Source of the DNA: Sphingomonas sp. PAMC 26605
Lineage (GTDB): Bacteria; Pseudomonadota; Alphaproteobacteria; Sphingomonadales; Sphingomonadaceae
Length of the DNA stretch: 64,000 nucleotides
Assembly (NCBI RefSeq): GCF_000241485.1
Contig: NZ_JH584241.1
Span: 79,679-143,678 of the forward strand
Direction: 5' to 3'
Part shown: positions 47,000 through 56,723 of the stretch, piece after piece
Layout of the letters: the number at the start of each line of letters is the position of its first letter
How positions within the stretch are numbered: the first letter of the stretch is position 1
Translations under genes and position numbers: made by a program
The notes under the pieces: generated by a model
Told to the model about the DNA's origin: nothing
The model's database searches: none
What the model saw: the letters and a program-made list of their open reading frames with translations, nothing else

Positions 47000-47908
47000 T
47001 CACTCGACCCAGTCGAGCCCCATGTCGCGATAGACGTCGCGTTCGTCGTCCCAGCCGGGGCGGACCTTGACGTGCAGATAGAGATGCACCGGGCGGCCCA
47101 TGATGCCGGCAAGCTCGGTACGTGCCCGCGCGCCGATTTCCTTGATTCGCGCACCGCCCTTGCCGAGCACGATCGCGCGCTGCGTCGGACGTTCGACGAG
47201 GATCTGCTGGTGGATTTCGACCGATCCGTCCTCGCGCTCGAGATATTGCTCGGTCTCGATCGTCGAGGCGTAGGGCAGTTCGGCGTGGAGCTGGAGGTAG
47301 AGCTGCTCGCGCGTCACCTCCGAGGCGAGGCTGCGCTCGGTCGCGTCGGAGACCTGGTCCTCGGGGAAATGCCACGGCTCGGCCGGCATCCGCTGCGCGA
47401 GATGCGCCTTCAATTCGGGCAGGCCGTCGCCGGTCGAGGCGCTGACGAAGAAGACTTCGTCGAACTGCACCATCGCGGTGAGCTTCTCGGCGTGGAGCAA
47501 AAGCTTGCCCTTGTCGGCGAGATCAACCTTGTTGAGGATGAGGTATTTCGGCTCGGGACGGTGCGCGATCGCTTCGGCGATGGTGGTGACCTTCGAGCCT
47601 AGCCCGCCTTTGGCATCGACTACGAGGGCCAGCACGTCAGCGCCGTCGGCACCGCCCCATGCGGCCTGGACCATCGCGCGGTCGAGCCGGCGCTTGGGTT
47701 CGAAGATGCCGGGGGTGTCGACCAGCAGCAGCTGCGTATCGCCTTCGATCGCGACGCCCATCAGCCGGACTCGCGTAGTCTGCGCCTTGGGGCTGACGAT
47801 CGCGACCTTCTGACCGACCAGCGCATTGACCAGCGTCGACTTGCCGGCGTTGGGCGCGCCGAGGATCGCGACGAGACCGCATTTCTGGGTGGGGGTGGGT
47901 TCGGTCAT
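47000..47908 (-). CDS. era: GTPase Era
   Basis: A 302-residue essential GTPase for 30S subunit assembly. G1 is GAPNAGKST, G3 is DTPGIFEP, G4 is NKVD; the C-terminal KH domain holds GKGGARIKEIG. Ends GLDWVE. It lies 83 bp after rnc, with a family-A palindrome between. Confidence 0.96.
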   Translation of the reverse strand: MTEPTPTQKCGLVAILGAPNAGKSTLVNALVGQKVAIVSPKAQTTRVRLMGVAIEGDTQLLLVDTPGIFEPKRRLDRAMVQAAWGGADGADVLALVVDAKGGLGSKVTTIAEAIAHRPEPKYLILNKVDLADKGKLLLHAEKLTAMVQFDEVFFVSASTGDGLPELKAHLAQRMPAEPWHFPEDQVSDATERSLASEVTREQLYLQLHAELPYASTIETEQYLEREDGSVEIHQQILVERPTQRAIVLGKGGARIKEIGARARTELAGIMGRPVHLYLHVKVRPGWDDERDVYRDMGLDWVE

Positions 47909-47961
47909 CGGGTAACTTTCTTGCGTTCGCCTGAGCGTGTCAGAGGGCCATTACTCTTCTC

Positions 47962-47986
47962 CTCCCCTCCCTTCCAGGGAGGGGAG
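47962..47986. repeat. Dispersed palindrome, family A, between rnc and era
   Basis: Perfect 10-bp arms CTCCCCTCCC / GGGAGGGGAG with loop TTCCA, identical in arms to the copy at 1516-1540. Here it lies inside an operon, so if it folds in RNA it would be between two co-transcribed genes. Confidence 0.75.
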
Positions 47987-47991
47987 TAAGG

Positions 47992-48669
47992 TTAGCGCCC
48001 AGCTTGCCGCACCTGCGCCAACAACGCCGTCGCGGCCGCGGTCTCCGCCTCCTGCTTCGAACTCCCCTCGGCCTCGGCCTCGGCAAAAGTCCCGATCAGC
48101 GCCTTCACCCGAAAGCGCGGCGCATGGTGCGGGCCCGAGCGCTCGACCACTTCGTACGCCGGCGCCTTGCGGTTGTGCGCCGCGGCCCATTCCTGCAGCG
48201 CCGACTTGGGGTGCTGCGGCACCGTCAGCTCGCGGCTCGCGCGGTCGGCCCAGGCGGTGCGGATCGCGCGGCGGGCGCCGTCGAGCCCGGCCTCGCGGTA
48301 GAGCGCGCCGATCAGCGCCTCCATCACGTCGCCGAGGACGTTGTCGCTGTCCGACGCGCCGTCGTCGCGCGCCTGCTTGCCGAGCTTGAGCTGCGCCGCG
48401 ACGCCGAGGCCGCGCGCGACACCGGCGCACACCGCGCCCGTCACCAGCGCGTTGAAGCGCTTCGACAGTGCGCCTTCGGGCTCGTTCGGGAACAGCTCGA
48501 ACAGCCATTCCGCCATCACCAGCCCGAGCACGCGGTCGCCGAGGAATTCGAGCCGCTCATAATTCGCCTTGGCCTGGCTGCCATGCGTCAGCGCGCGCTC
48601 GAACGGTGCGATGTCGCGCGGCGTGTGGCCGAGGCTCGCGGCGATCCAGCTGCTCAGCTCAGCGCTCAA
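47992..48669 (-). CDS. rnc: Ribonuclease III
   Basis: A 225-residue double-strand RNA endonuclease. Signature ERLEFLGDRVLGL near residue 35, the catalytic acidic residues in DVMEALIGALY, and a C-terminal dsRNA-binding domain (KSALQEWAAAH, KQEAETAAATALL). The best start is TTG 48669, which overlaps the lepB stop as TTGA and has GGGAAGG before it; no ATG or GTG fits the family N-terminus (SAELSSW...). The open frame continues upstream through lepB. Confidence 0.93.
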   Translation of the reverse strand: MSAELSSWIAASLGHTPRDIAPFERALTHGSQAKANYERLEFLGDRVLGLVMAEWLFELFPNEPEGALSKRFNALVTGAVCAGVARGLGVAAQLKLGKQARDDGASDSDNVLGDVMEALIGALYREAGLDGARRAIRTAWADRASRELTVPQHPKSALQEWAAAHNRKAPAYEVVERSGPHHAPRFRVKALIGTFAEAEAEGSSKQEAETAAATALLAQVRQAGR

Positions 48670-49487
48670 AAGCCTTCCCCGATCCGGCTCCAGCGCGCCG
48701 CCGAGAACCATGTCCAGGGCAGGACCCAATTCGCCGAGCCGTCGGTCGAGAAGAAGGAGAACACCGCCTTGCCCTCGATCCGCTCCATCGGGACCATCCC
48801 CATGCCCTCGGGCGGATCGAACCGGCTGTCGCCGCTGTCGTCGCGATTGTCGCCCATCACGAAGACGTGGCCGGCGGGAACGTTGTAGACGCCGGTTTCG
48901 TCGGCGTTGATCTGCTCGCCGCGGTCGAGCACGGCGTAGCTCTTGCCGTTGGGGAGCGTCTCGCGGAATTGCTGGTAGCGGCAGATCGGCTTGCCGGCGC
49001 TCATGTCCTCGAACTCGGCAGGGCATTCGCTGCCGCCCGGATAGTTCGGCGAGAGCGGGATCGTGAAGTCGGCGATCTTGACCTTGGGGACAGGCTTCCC
49101 GTTGAGGATCACCTGGCCGTGGCGCATCTGCACGCTGTCGCCGGGCAGGCCGATCACGCGCTTGATCACGTCATGGTCGTCGCCCGGAGGGCCGCGGAAC
49201 ACGACGACGTCGCCGCGAGCGGGATCGCGGCCGAGGACGCGCCCCGGGATCAGCGGCACGCCCCATGGCAGCGACCAGCGCGAATAGCCGTAATTCCATT
49301 TCGAGACGAACAGATAGTCGCCGATATAGAGCCGCGGCAGCATCGACTGCGACGGGATGCTGAACGGCGCGAAGACGAAGCTCCTGAACACGAACACGAC
49401 GATCGCGAGCTTGAGGAAGAAGACGAGCGTCTCGCGCGTTTCGGATTTGCGCGCGGGTGCGTCGCGGAGCGGGGTGGGATCGGCCAT
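48666..49487 (-). CDS. lepB: Signal peptidase I
   Basis: A 273-residue membrane protease that removes signal peptides. One N-terminal membrane helix (about 21-42), nucleophile S48 in FSIPSQSMLP, the general base Lys in DVIKRVIGLPGD, and the C-terminal VFVMGDNRDDSGDSR box. Start at ATG 49487. First gene of lepB-rnc-era. Confidence 0.96.
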   Translation of the reverse strand: MADPTPLRDAPARKSETRETLVFFLKLAIVVFVFRSFVFAPFSIPSQSMLPRLYIGDYLFVSKWNYGYSRWSLPWGVPLIPGRVLGRDPARGDVVVFRGPPGDDHDVIKRVIGLPGDSVQMRHGQVILNGKPVPKVKIADFTIPLSPNYPGGSECPAEFEDMSAGKPICRYQQFRETLPNGKSYAVLDRGEQINADETGVYNVPAGHVFVMGDNRDDSGDSRFDPPEGMGMVPMERIEGKAVFSFFSTDGSANWVLPWTWFSAARWSRIGEGF

Positions 49488-49603
49488 GTCGCGCGGTTTG
49501 GTGCTGCTGGCGCAAGTCGTCAAGCTGGCGGTTGTAATGCCGCCCCGCTAGGGCGATCTAGCGCGGGAATCGTTTCCTGCCCCACGACCGAAGAGGTGCC
49601 TGA

Positions 49604-51094
49604 ATGTCTGCCGACTGGACCGCGATCGAGGCTCTGCCCTCGCTTAAGCTCGAGACGCTGTTTGCGGAGGATGCCAACCGGCTGGAGACCTTCAGCACCG
49701 ATGTCGCCGGGATCCATTTCGACTTCTCGAAGACGCACCTGACGACCGAGGCGGTCACCGCGTTCGAAGCGCTCGCCAAGGCGCAGGACCTTCACGGCAA
49801 GCGCGAGGCGCTGTTCTCGGGCAAGGTCATCAACGTCACCGAGAACCGCTCGGTCACCCACGTCGCCGAGCGCGGCGAGGGGAGCGAGGAAGACAATGCC
49901 AAGGCCGCCGCGTTCCACGCGCGGATGCGCGCGCTGATCGACGCGATCGCGGCGGGTGCGCTCGGCGACATCCGCCATGTGCTCCACGTCGGCATCGGCG
50001 GCTCGGCGCTCGGGCCCGATCTGCTGGTCGATGCGCTGGGGCGTGAGGATACCGCGTACGACGTCGCGATCGTCTCGAACATCGACGGCGCCGCGCTCGA
50101 GGAAGTGTTCAAGAAGTTCGATCCGACCGCGACGCTGCTGGTGATCGCGTCGAAGACCTTCACCACCAAGGAAACGCTGACCAACGCCGATTCGGTGCTG
50201 CAGTGGATGGGCGAGGCGGGCGTCGAGGACGCCTATGGCCGCGTCATCGCGCTGACGGCCGATCCCGACAAGGCGGTCGAATGGGGCGTCGACGAGACGC
50301 GCGTGCTGCCCTTCGCCGATTCGGTCGGCGGGCGCTATTCGCTCTGGTCGTCGATCGGCTTCCCCGCCGCGATCGCGCTCGGCTGGGACAATTTCGCCGA
50401 CATGCTCGAGGGTGCCGCCGAGATGGACCGCCATTTCCAGCAGACGACGCTCAGCCAGAACGCGCCCGCGCTCGCGGCGTTCGCCGATCTCTATTATACG
50501 CAGGTCCGCCACGCCGAGACGCGCGCGACCTTCGCCTATGACGAGCGGCTGCGGCTGCTGCCGTCGTATCTCCAGCAGCTCGAGATGGAATCGAACGGCA
50601 AGGGCACGACGATCGACGGCGAGGCGCTCGACCGGCCGAGCGCGGCGATCACCTGGGGCGGGGTCGGCACCGATGCGCAGCACGCTGTGTTCCAGTTGCT
50701 GCATCAGGGCACGCATCTCGTCCCCGTGGAGTTCGTCGCGGTGATCGAGCCGGGCGATACGCTGTCGGAGGATCACCATCGCCAGCTGCTGCTCAACGCG
50801 TTCGCGCAAGGCGCCGCGCTGATGAAGGGCCGCGCGAACGACGATCACGCGCGCAGCTATTCGGGTGACCGGCCGAGCACGACGATCCTGCTCGACGACC
50901 TCGATGCGCGCACGTTGGGCGCGCTAATCGCGTTCTACGAACAGCGCGTGTTCGTGAACGGCGTGCTGCTCGGGATCAATTCGTTCGACCAGTTCGGCGT
51001 CGAGCTCGGCAAGGAAATGGCCAAGGCCGCCGACAAGGGCGACCAGGAATTCGACGTCTCGACCACCGACCTGATCAAGCGCGCGTTCGGGTGA
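49604..51094 (+). CDS. pgi: Glucose-6-phosphate isomerase
   Basis: A 496-residue isomerase linking glucose 6-phosphate and fructose 6-phosphate. Substrate motifs include LHVGIGGSALGPDLL, IASKTFTTKETLTNA, GGRYSLWSSIGFPAAIALG and the C-terminal region INSFDQFGVELGK. About 50 residues shorter than the E. coli enzyme, as seen in alphaproteobacteria. GAAGAGG lies before the ATG. Stop overlaps the next gene's GTG. Confidence 0.95.
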   Translation: MSADWTAIEALPSLKLETLFAEDANRLETFSTDVAGIHFDFSKTHLTTEAVTAFEALAKAQDLHGKREALFSGKVINVTENRSVTHVAERGEGSEEDNAKAAAFHARMRALIDAIAAGALGDIRHVLHVGIGGSALGPDLLVDALGREDTAYDVAIVSNIDGAALEEVFKKFDPTATLLVIASKTFTTKETLTNADSVLQWMGEAGVEDAYGRVIALTADPDKAVEWGVDETRVLPFADSVGGRYSLWSSIGFPAAIALGWDNFADMLEGAAEMDRHFQQTTLSQNAPALAAFADLYYTQVRHAETRATFAYDERLRLLPSYLQQLEMESNGKGTTIDGEALDRPSAAITWGGVGTDAQHAVFQLLHQGTHLVPVEFVAVIEPGDTLSEDHHRQLLLNAFAQGAALMKGRANDDHARSYSGDRPSTTILLDDLDARTLGALIAFYEQRVFVNGVLLGINSFDQFGVELGKEMAKAADKGDQEFDVSTTDLIKRAFG

Positions 51095-51465
51095 TGCTGG
51101 TCGCGGCGGCGATGGCGGCCGCGACGGTGGCTGAAATGCGGCACGAGCGCCGCGTGCTGATCGTCGCCGCGCCGAGCGAAAGCGATGCGCGGCGCTCCGC
51201 GCAGCGGGCCTCGCTCGACGCGATGCCCAAGGATCTCGATGATCGTGACGTCACGATCGTTGAGGTCACCGGCGATACGGTGCGCGGTGCGACCGACAGC
51301 GCGGCGGTTTTGCGGACGCACTGGCGGCTGCCCAAATCGGCGTTCGGCGTCGTGCTGGTCGGCAAGGACGGCCATGCCGCGCTGCGTCGCGCCGAGCCAA
51401 TCGATCGCGCGACTCTGGTCGCGACGATCGACGCGATGCCGATGCGCCGCGCCGGGCAGCGCTAG
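51091..51465 (+). CDS. DUF4174-family protein
   Basis: A 124-residue (or 123 if starting at ATG 51094) thioredoxin-fold-like small protein: RRVLIVAAPSESDARRSAQR, RDVTIVEVTGD, FGVVLVGKDGHAALR and the end ATIDAMPMRR are the DUF4174 pattern. There is no Cys, so no classical redox activity. Overlaps the pgi stop. Role unknown. Confidence 0.75.
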   Translation: MMLVAAAMAAATVAEMRHERRVLIVAAPSESDARRSAQRASLDAMPKDLDDRDVTIVEVTGDTVRGATDSAAVLRTHWRLPKSAFGVVLVGKDGHAALRRAEPIDRATLVATIDAMPMRRAGQR

Positions 51466-51510
51466 ATTATAAGCAGCGGTCGCGAATCTGCGGCCGCAAG
51501 AGGACATGAC

Positions 51511-52860
51511 ATGGCTGAGTATGACTACGACCTTTTCGTCATCGGTGCGGGCTCGGGCGGCACGCGCGCGTCGCGCGTCGCGGCGGCACACGGCGCGAAG
51601 GTCGCGGTGGCCGAGGAATATCGCGTCGGCGGCACCTGCGTCATCCGCGGCTGCGTGCCCAAGAAGCTGCTCGTCTATGGCGCGCATTTTGCCGAGGATC
51701 TGAAGGACGCCAAGCGCTTCGGCTGGGACGTGCCCGACAATCTCGGCTTCGACTGGGCGCGCCTGCGCGACAATGTGATGGAAGAGGTCGATCGGATCAA
51801 TTCGGCGTATACTGACACGCTGACCAATAACGGCGTCGAGATCATCCTCGATCGTGCGGTGGTGACCGGCCCGCATTCGGTCCGGCTCGGTGACGGGCGC
51901 GAAGTGACCGCGGGCAAGATCCTGATCGCGGTCGGGGCGACGCCAATCGTGCCCGAATGCCCGGGGCATGAGCTCGGCATCACCTCGAACGAGGTGTTCC
52001 ACCTCGATGCCGTGCCCAAGCGCATCCTGATCGCAGGCGCCGGCTATATCGCCAACGAGTTCGCCGGGATCTTCAACGAATTCGGCTCGAAGGTCACGCT
52101 GATCAACCGCACCGACGTGATCCTGCGCGGCTATGACGAATCGATCCGCGATCGCCTGCTCCAGATCTCGATGATGAAGGGGCTCGATTTTCGCTTCAAC
52201 GCCGAGTTCCGCGGGATCGAGCAGCAGCCCGACGGCTGCCTGCGCGTGTCGATGACCGGCCACGAGCCGATCGACGTCGATTGCGTGATGTTCGCGACTG
52301 GGCGCTCGCCCAATACCGAAGGGCTGGGGCTCGAGAGCGCCGGCGTCGAGCTCGACGACAAGGGCGCGATCGTGGTCGACGCGGACAACAAGTCGACCTG
52401 CGACAGCATCTATGCGGTCGGCGATGTCACCAACCGTATCCAGCTGACCCCGGTCGCGATCCGCGAGGGGCAGGCGTTCGCCGACACGATGTATGGCAAC
52501 AAGCCGCACCGCGTCGATTACGAGAACATCCCGTCCGCCGTGTTCAGCCATCCGCCGATGGCGGGCGTCGGGCTGACCGAGGCGCAGGCCAAGAACAAGT
52601 TCGGATCGGTGAAGGTCTACATGTCCGACTTCCGCCCGATGAAGAACGTGCTCGCCGGCCGCAACGAGCGCGCCTTGTACAAGATGGTGTGCAACGCCGA
52701 GACGGGGCAGGTGCTCGGGCTCCACATGATCGGGCCCGATTCGCCCGAGATCCTGCAGGCGGCGGCGGTCGCGGTGAAGGCCGGGCTGACCAAGGACGCG
52801 TTCGACCAGACCGTCGCGCTGCATCCGTCGATGGCCGAGGAACTGGTGCTGCTGCGTTAA
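51511..52860 (+). CDS. gor: Glutathione-disulfide reductase
   Basis: A 449-residue FAD enzyme reducing GSSG with NADPH. FAD motif VIGAGSGGTRA, redox pair C43-x4-C48 (GGTCVIRGCVPKKL), AGAGYIANEFAG in the NADPH fold, and the dimer-interface end LHPSMAEELVLL (HPxxxEE). The plant/cyanobacterial-type RxxxxxKKLLVYG segment is typical of alphaproteobacterial Gor. Confidence 0.94.
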   Translation: MAEYDYDLFVIGAGSGGTRASRVAAAHGAKVAVAEEYRVGGTCVIRGCVPKKLLVYGAHFAEDLKDAKRFGWDVPDNLGFDWARLRDNVMEEVDRINSAYTDTLTNNGVEIILDRAVVTGPHSVRLGDGREVTAGKILIAVGATPIVPECPGHELGITSNEVFHLDAVPKRILIAGAGYIANEFAGIFNEFGSKVTLINRTDVILRGYDESIRDRLLQISMMKGLDFRFNAEFRGIEQQPDGCLRVSMTGHEPIDVDCVMFATGRSPNTEGLGLESAGVELDDKGAIVVDADNKSTCDSIYAVGDVTNRIQLTPVAIREGQAFADTMYGNKPHRVDYENIPSAVFSHPPMAGVGLTEAQAKNKFGSVKVYMSDFRPMKNVLAGRNERALYKMVCNAETGQVLGLHMIGPDSPEILQAAAVAVKAGLTKDAFDQTVALHPSMAEELVLLR

Positions 52861-52888
52861 AATTCTTTCGCACGGCCACCCAACCTCC

Positions 52889-52983
52889 GTCACCCCGGCC
52901 CCGTGCCGGGGTCCACCGGGATGCACTCACTGACGGCTCAACTCGCGCGGCACGGTGGGCCCCGGCACAAGGCCGGGGTGACG
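52889..52983. repeat. Long inverted repeat, family C
   Basis: Two hairpins (CCCCGGC...GCCGGGG) in opposite orientation with flanks GTCACCCCGG and CCGGGGTGAC, filling the gor / membrane-protein convergent spacer. One arm differs from the copy at 11567-11670 (CCCCGTG for CTTGTG). Confidence 0.75.
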
Positions 52984-52988
52984 AGGGG

Positions 52989-53423
52989 TTAGGCCGCGCG
53001 TGCGAACGCCGCCGGTCTCTCGTCGTCGTTGGAGGACGGCGCGGCCTTGCGAGCGCTGCGCTGCCGCCGCGCGCGCGGGGCGCGACGCGGTGCAAAACGC
53101 GTGACCAGCGCTCGCCAGCCGATACTGCCGCGCGTCGCCATCGCGACCACGACCGTCGTCACGACCACGTCGATATAGGTCGAGATATCCCACATCACGA
53201 CGATCGTCGCGAGATCGAGCGGCCCCATCACCGCGAGCGCTTCGACGCCGATCGTCAGGAGCAGCGTCATCAGGACGAGAAACACGAGATGCCGGCGCTC
53301 GACCTGACGCACCGCAGCGACCGTCGCGCGGACCATGCGGTCGAGCCACTGCGCCGCCGCGGTCTCGGGAAAGACCCTGAGCACGACCATCGCGAACACC
53401 AGCAGCCCCGTCAGCATCATCAA
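52989..53423 (-). CDS. Small membrane protein, unknown
   Basis: A 144-residue protein with an N-terminal helix (MMMLTGLLVFAMVVLRV), a central pair of hydrophobic segments (HLVFLVLMTLLLTIGVEAL and about residues 70-95 with STYIDVVVTTVVVAMA) and a basic C-terminal tail (APRRAPRARRQR). I do not recognise the family. Context gives no clue; it is convergent with gor. Confidence 0.6.
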   Translation of the reverse strand: MMMLTGLLVFAMVVLRVFPETAAAQWLDRMVRATVAAVRQVERRHLVFLVLMTLLLTIGVEALAVMGPLDLATIVVMWDISTYIDVVVTTVVVAMATRGSIGWRALVTRFAPRRAPRARRQRSARKAAPSSNDDERPAAFARAA

Positions 53424-53560
53424 TCCCCTTTAGCCCGCTACCGAGATAAGGCGCCCGTGGCGCGATACCAGTCCCGGGGATGACGCCGCGCTTGCACGTG
53501 GCTATATCGGCGCTCCCGGCCTAGCCGCCGGTTCCTGTTTTCCCACGAAAGACCGCGATA

Positions 53561-55552
53561 ATGTCCGCCATGTTCCGCATCACGCTGCCCGACGGTTCCG
53601 TCCGCGAGGTAGCCCCGGGGACTACCCCGGCCGATGTGGCCGCCGCGATCGGTCCCGGCCTCGCCAAGGCCGCCATCGCTGCGCGGATCGACGGCGAGGT
53701 GCGCGACATCACGCGGCCGTTCGACGGCGACACCAACCTCGCGCTGGTGACGATGCGCGACGAGGCCGATGCGCTCGAGCTCGTCCGCCACGATCTCGCG
53801 CATGTCATGGCCGAAGCCGTGCAGCACCTCTTCCCCGGCACCCAGATCACCTTCGGTCCGGCGACCGACGACGGCTTCTATTACGATTTCGCGCCCAAGG
53901 ATCGCCCCTTCACCGACGACGATCTCCCCGCGATCGAGGCCGAGATGCGCGCGATCATCGCGCGCAACGAGCCCTTCACGCGTGAAGTGTGGAGCCGCGA
54001 GCAGCTGATCGAGACCTGGCAGCAGCAGGGCGAGACCTTCAAGGCCGAATGGGCCGCCGAGCTTCCCGATGGCGAGGAACTGACGATCTATCGCCAGGGC
54101 CAGTGGCTCGACATGTGCCGCGGGCCGCACATGGCCTCGACCGGCAAGCTCGATCCGCAGGCGTTCAAGCTGACGCGGGTGTCGGGCGCGTATTGGCGCG
54201 GCGACCAGAAGAACGCGATGCTCAGCCGCGTCTACGGCACCGGCTGGCTCAACAAGAAGCAGCTCGACGCGCATCTCACCATGCTCGAGGAAGCCGGCAA
54301 GCGCGATCATCGCAAGATCGGGCAGGAAATGGACCTGTTCCACCTCCAGTCTGAGGCGCAGGGCTCGGTGTTCTGGCACCCCAAGGGCTTCGTCCTGTGG
54401 CGGCAGCTCGAGGCGTATATGCGCCGCCGGCTCGACGCGGCGGGCTATGCCGAGGTCAAGACCCCGCAGCTGATGGACGCGCGCCAGTGGGAGCAGTCGG
54501 GCCATTGGGGCAAATATCGCGAGAACATGTTCGTGGTGCCCGACGAAATCCCCAATACCGATGATGACGCCGCGGTGTTCAGCGGCACCGCCGATCTGAT
54601 GGCGTTGAAGCCGATGAACTGCCCGGCGCACGTGCTGATCTTCCGCCAGGGGATCAAATCGTATCGCGACCTGCCGATCCGCATGGCAGAGTTCGGCTGC
54701 TGCCATCGCAACGAGCCGCACGGCGCGCTGCACGGCATCATGCGCGTCCGCCAGTTCACGCAGGATGACGCGCACATCTTCGTGCGCGAGGACCAGCTCG
54801 TCGCCGAGGTCCAACAATTCTGCGAGCTGCTCGACAGCGTGTACCGCGACCTGGGGTTCGAGGATTATGCGGTCAAGCTCGCGCTGCGTCCTGACAAGCG
54901 CTTCGGCAGCGAGGAGATGTGGGACACGGCCGAGGACGAACTGCGCACGGCGGTGCTCGGATCGAAGCTCAGCGAATCGATCAAGGCCAAGTTCGAGGAA
55001 CTGCCGGGCGAGGGGGCATTCTATGCGCCCAAGCTCGAATTCCATCTGACCGACGCGATCGGCCGGACGTGGCAGGTCGGTACGATCCAGTCGGACCGCG
55101 TGCTGCCCGACCGACTCGACGCCTCCTACGTCGGCGCCGATGGCGAGCGGCATCGCCCGATCATGCTCCACCGCGCGATCCTCGGCACGTTCGAGCGCTT
55201 CATCGGCATCCTGATCGAGCACCACGCCGGCCGCTTCCCGTTATGGCTGTCGCCGGTCCAGGCGGTGGTCGCGACGATCGTGTCCGACGCAGACGATTAC
55301 GCGCGCGAAGTCACCGACAAGCTCAAGGCCGCCGGCATCCGCGTCGAGACCGATCTGCGCAACGAGAAGATCAACTACAAGGTGCGCGAACATTCGCTGG
55401 CGAAGGTCCCCAACCTGCTCGTCGTCGGCAAGCGCGAGGCCGAGGAAGGCAAGGTCGCGCTGCGCCAATTGGGCAGCGATCGCCAGCAATTCCTGACGCT
55501 CGACTACGCGATCGCGATGCTGACCGAGGCCGCCAAGGCCCCGGATCTGTAA
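53561..55552 (+). CDS. thrS: Threonyl-tRNA synthetase
   Basis: A 663-residue class II synthetase. An N-terminal TGS domain ([18 protein letters not shown]), editing-domain motif [17 protein letters not shown], motif 2 [19 protein letters not shown], zinc and ATP residues, motif 3 [16 protein letters not shown] and the anticodon domain at the end. Start ATG 53561 or 53570. Followed by infC, as in many bacteria. Confidence 0.97.
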   Translation: MSAMFRITLPDGSVREVAPGTTPADVAAAIGPGLAKAAIAARIDGEVRDITRPFDGDTNLALVTMRDEADALELVRHDLAHVMAEAVQHLFPGTQITFGPATDDGFYYDFAPKDRPFTDDDLPAIEAEMRAIIARNEPFTREVWSREQLIETWQQQGETFKAEWAAELPDGEELTIYRQGQWLDMCRGPHMASTGKLDPQAFKLTRVSGAYWRGDQKNAMLSRVYGTGWLNKKQLDAHLTMLEEAGKRDHRKIGQEMDLFHLQSEAQGSVFWHPKGFVLWRQLEAYMRRRLDAAGYAEVKTPQLMDARQWEQSGHWGKYRENMFVVPDEIPNTDDDAAVFSGTADLMALKPMNCPAHVLIFRQGIKSYRDLPIRMAEFGCCHRNEPHGALHGIMRVRQFTQDDAHIFVREDQLVAEVQQFCELLDSVYRDLGFEDYAVKLALRPDKRFGSEEMWDTAEDELRTAVLGSKLSESIKAKFEELPGEGAFYAPKLEFHLTDAIGRTWQVGTIQSDRVLPDRLDASYVGADGERHRPIMLHRAILGTFERFIGILIEHHAGRFPLWLSPVQAVVATIVSDADDYAREVTDKLKAAGIRVETDLRNEKINYKVREHSLAKVPNLLVVGKREAEEGKVALRQLGSDRQQFLTLDYAIAMLTEAAKAPDL

Positions 55553-55563
55553 AGGGAAGCCGT

Positions 55564-55662
55564 ACCCCGGCGAAGGCCGGGGCCCAGTCGCGATGTCGGA
55601 ATTGGCTGGCGCAACGCTTGCTTACGACCACCTTCGCGACTGGGCCCCGGCCTGCGCCGGGG
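55564..55662. repeat. Long inverted repeat between thrS and infC
   Basis: Arms of about 30 bp (ACCCCGGCGAAGGCCGGGG then CCCAGTCGCGA) with one mismatch, loop about 40 bases. Related in style to families B and C. Could separate thrS from infC transcription. Confidence 0.75.
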
Positions 55663-55736
55663 AACGCGCGACGATCAAGCGCGCCGCACCTTTCGTTTTA
55701 ACCCGAAAACCCCTATATCCCCCCTGAAACAACCAT

Positions 55737-55741
55737 AGGAG
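55737..55741 (+). promoter_or_regulatory. infC ribosome binding site that selects an ATC start
   Basis: AGGAG ends 8 bases before ATC 55750 but 20 bases before the first ATG (55762). The spacing favours the rare start codon. Confidence 0.6.
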
Positions 55742-55749
55742 CTACACCT

Positions 55750-56286
55750 ATCCGACCCCCGATGACCCGCCAGGCGCCGCCGATGAATGGCCCTCGCTTC
55801 AACGAATTCATTGTATCGCCCAAGGTTCGCGTGATCGATCAGGACGGCGAGAACCTCGGCGTGATGTACACCCGCGAGGCGATGGAGCAGGCGCGCGAGG
55901 TCGGTCTCGACCTGGTCGAAGTGTCGCCCAACGCCGATCCGCCCGTCGCCAAGTTCCTCGACGTCGGCAAGTTCAAGTACGAGGCGCAAAAGAAGGCCAA
56001 CCTCGCGCGGAAATCGCAGAAGACGCAGGAGATCAAGGAGATCAAGATGCGTCCCAACATCGATGATCACGATTACGACACCAAGATGAAGAAGGTGCTC
56101 GAGTTCATCGACGAGGGCGACAAGGTCAAGATCACGCTGCGCTTCCGCGGCCGCGAGTTGAGCCACGGCCAGCTCGGCATGGTGCTCCTCCAGCGCGTCC
56201 AGGCCGATGTCGCCGAAACCGCCAAGGTGGAAGCCTATCCGCGCATGGAAGGCCGACAGATGCTGATGGTGCTCGCGCCCAAGTAA
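55750..56286 (+). CDS. infC: Translation initiation factor IF-3
   Basis: A 178-residue IF-3. N-domain [17 protein letters not shown] and [20 protein letters not shown]; linker rich in Lys ([13 protein letters not shown]); C-domain [26 protein letters not shown] place the start at ATC 55750 ([17 protein letters not shown]) because of the AGGAG position; infC uses rare start codons (AUU in E. coli) for autoregulation, since IF-3 rejects them. A conventional start would be ATG 55762. A strong terminator follows. Confidence 0.95.
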   Translation: MRPPMTRQAPPMNGPRFNEFIVSPKVRVIDQDGENLGVMYTREAMEQAREVGLDLVEVSPNADPPVAKFLDVGKFKYEAQKKANLARKSQKTQEIKEIKMRPNIDDHDYDTKMKKVLEFIDEGDKVKITLRFRGRELSHGQLGMVLLQRVQADVAETAKVEAYPRMEGRQMLMVLAPK

Positions 56287-56311
56287 CATCGTCGAATCGG
56301 ATTGTGTGAAG

Positions 56312-56348
56312 CGATCGGGTCCCCGTTGGGGGATCCGGTCGTTTTTTT
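56312..56348 (+). terminator. Rho-independent terminator of infC
   Basis: Stem CGATCGGGTCCCC / GGGGATCCGGTCG (two mismatched or wobble pairs) with a GTT loop followed by a run of seven T. The clearest intrinsic terminator of the window. Confidence 0.85.
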
Positions 56349-56559
56349 GCGTGTGCTGCATATCGAGATTCGGGCCGACCGTCCCTGGAAGGGGGGCTGG
56401 GGGTGGGTTCCTTTCCGCAGGGTCGGGAGTTCGTTGGGAGCGACCCAACCCCCGCCCCCTCCCTTCCGGGGAGGGGAGGCGGCGCGGGGTAGGGCGGCAC
56501 TCATACGATGACCGCTGATTTCCGGGATTTACGGCCGCTTCGGATCTTCCGTACTATGA

Positions 56560-56572
56560 CATGAACGTCATG
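56560..56572. promoter_or_regulatory. Dyad CATGA-ACG-TCATG upstream of the TonB receptor
   Basis: A perfect 5-bp inverted repeat around ACG, extended by ATGAC/GTCAT overlap, about 150 bp before the receptor ATG. Candidate operator for an unknown regulator. Confidence 0.35.
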
Positions 56573-56723
56573 CGGTATCACAAAGCCCTGCCCTTCGCTG
56601 TGGCCTGTTTACATCACCTATCTTCAAACTTTTCGATTCCTCCATGATTTTCGCTAGACGCGGGCTTCCGTCAGGCTATTCCCAACCTTCAAAAAATGAA
56701 AAAAAATTTAGGAGAGTTCTGAC

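Larger units (their letters stand above)
56287..56723. other. infC to TonB-receptor spacer
   Basis: About 440 bases with no gene. It holds the infC terminator, a long imperfect G/C-rich palindrome around 56376-56483, then a stretch of lower GC (about 56570-56720) that probably carries the receptor promoter, a dyad at 56560-56572 and the ribosome site AGGAGAG. Confidence 0.7.
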
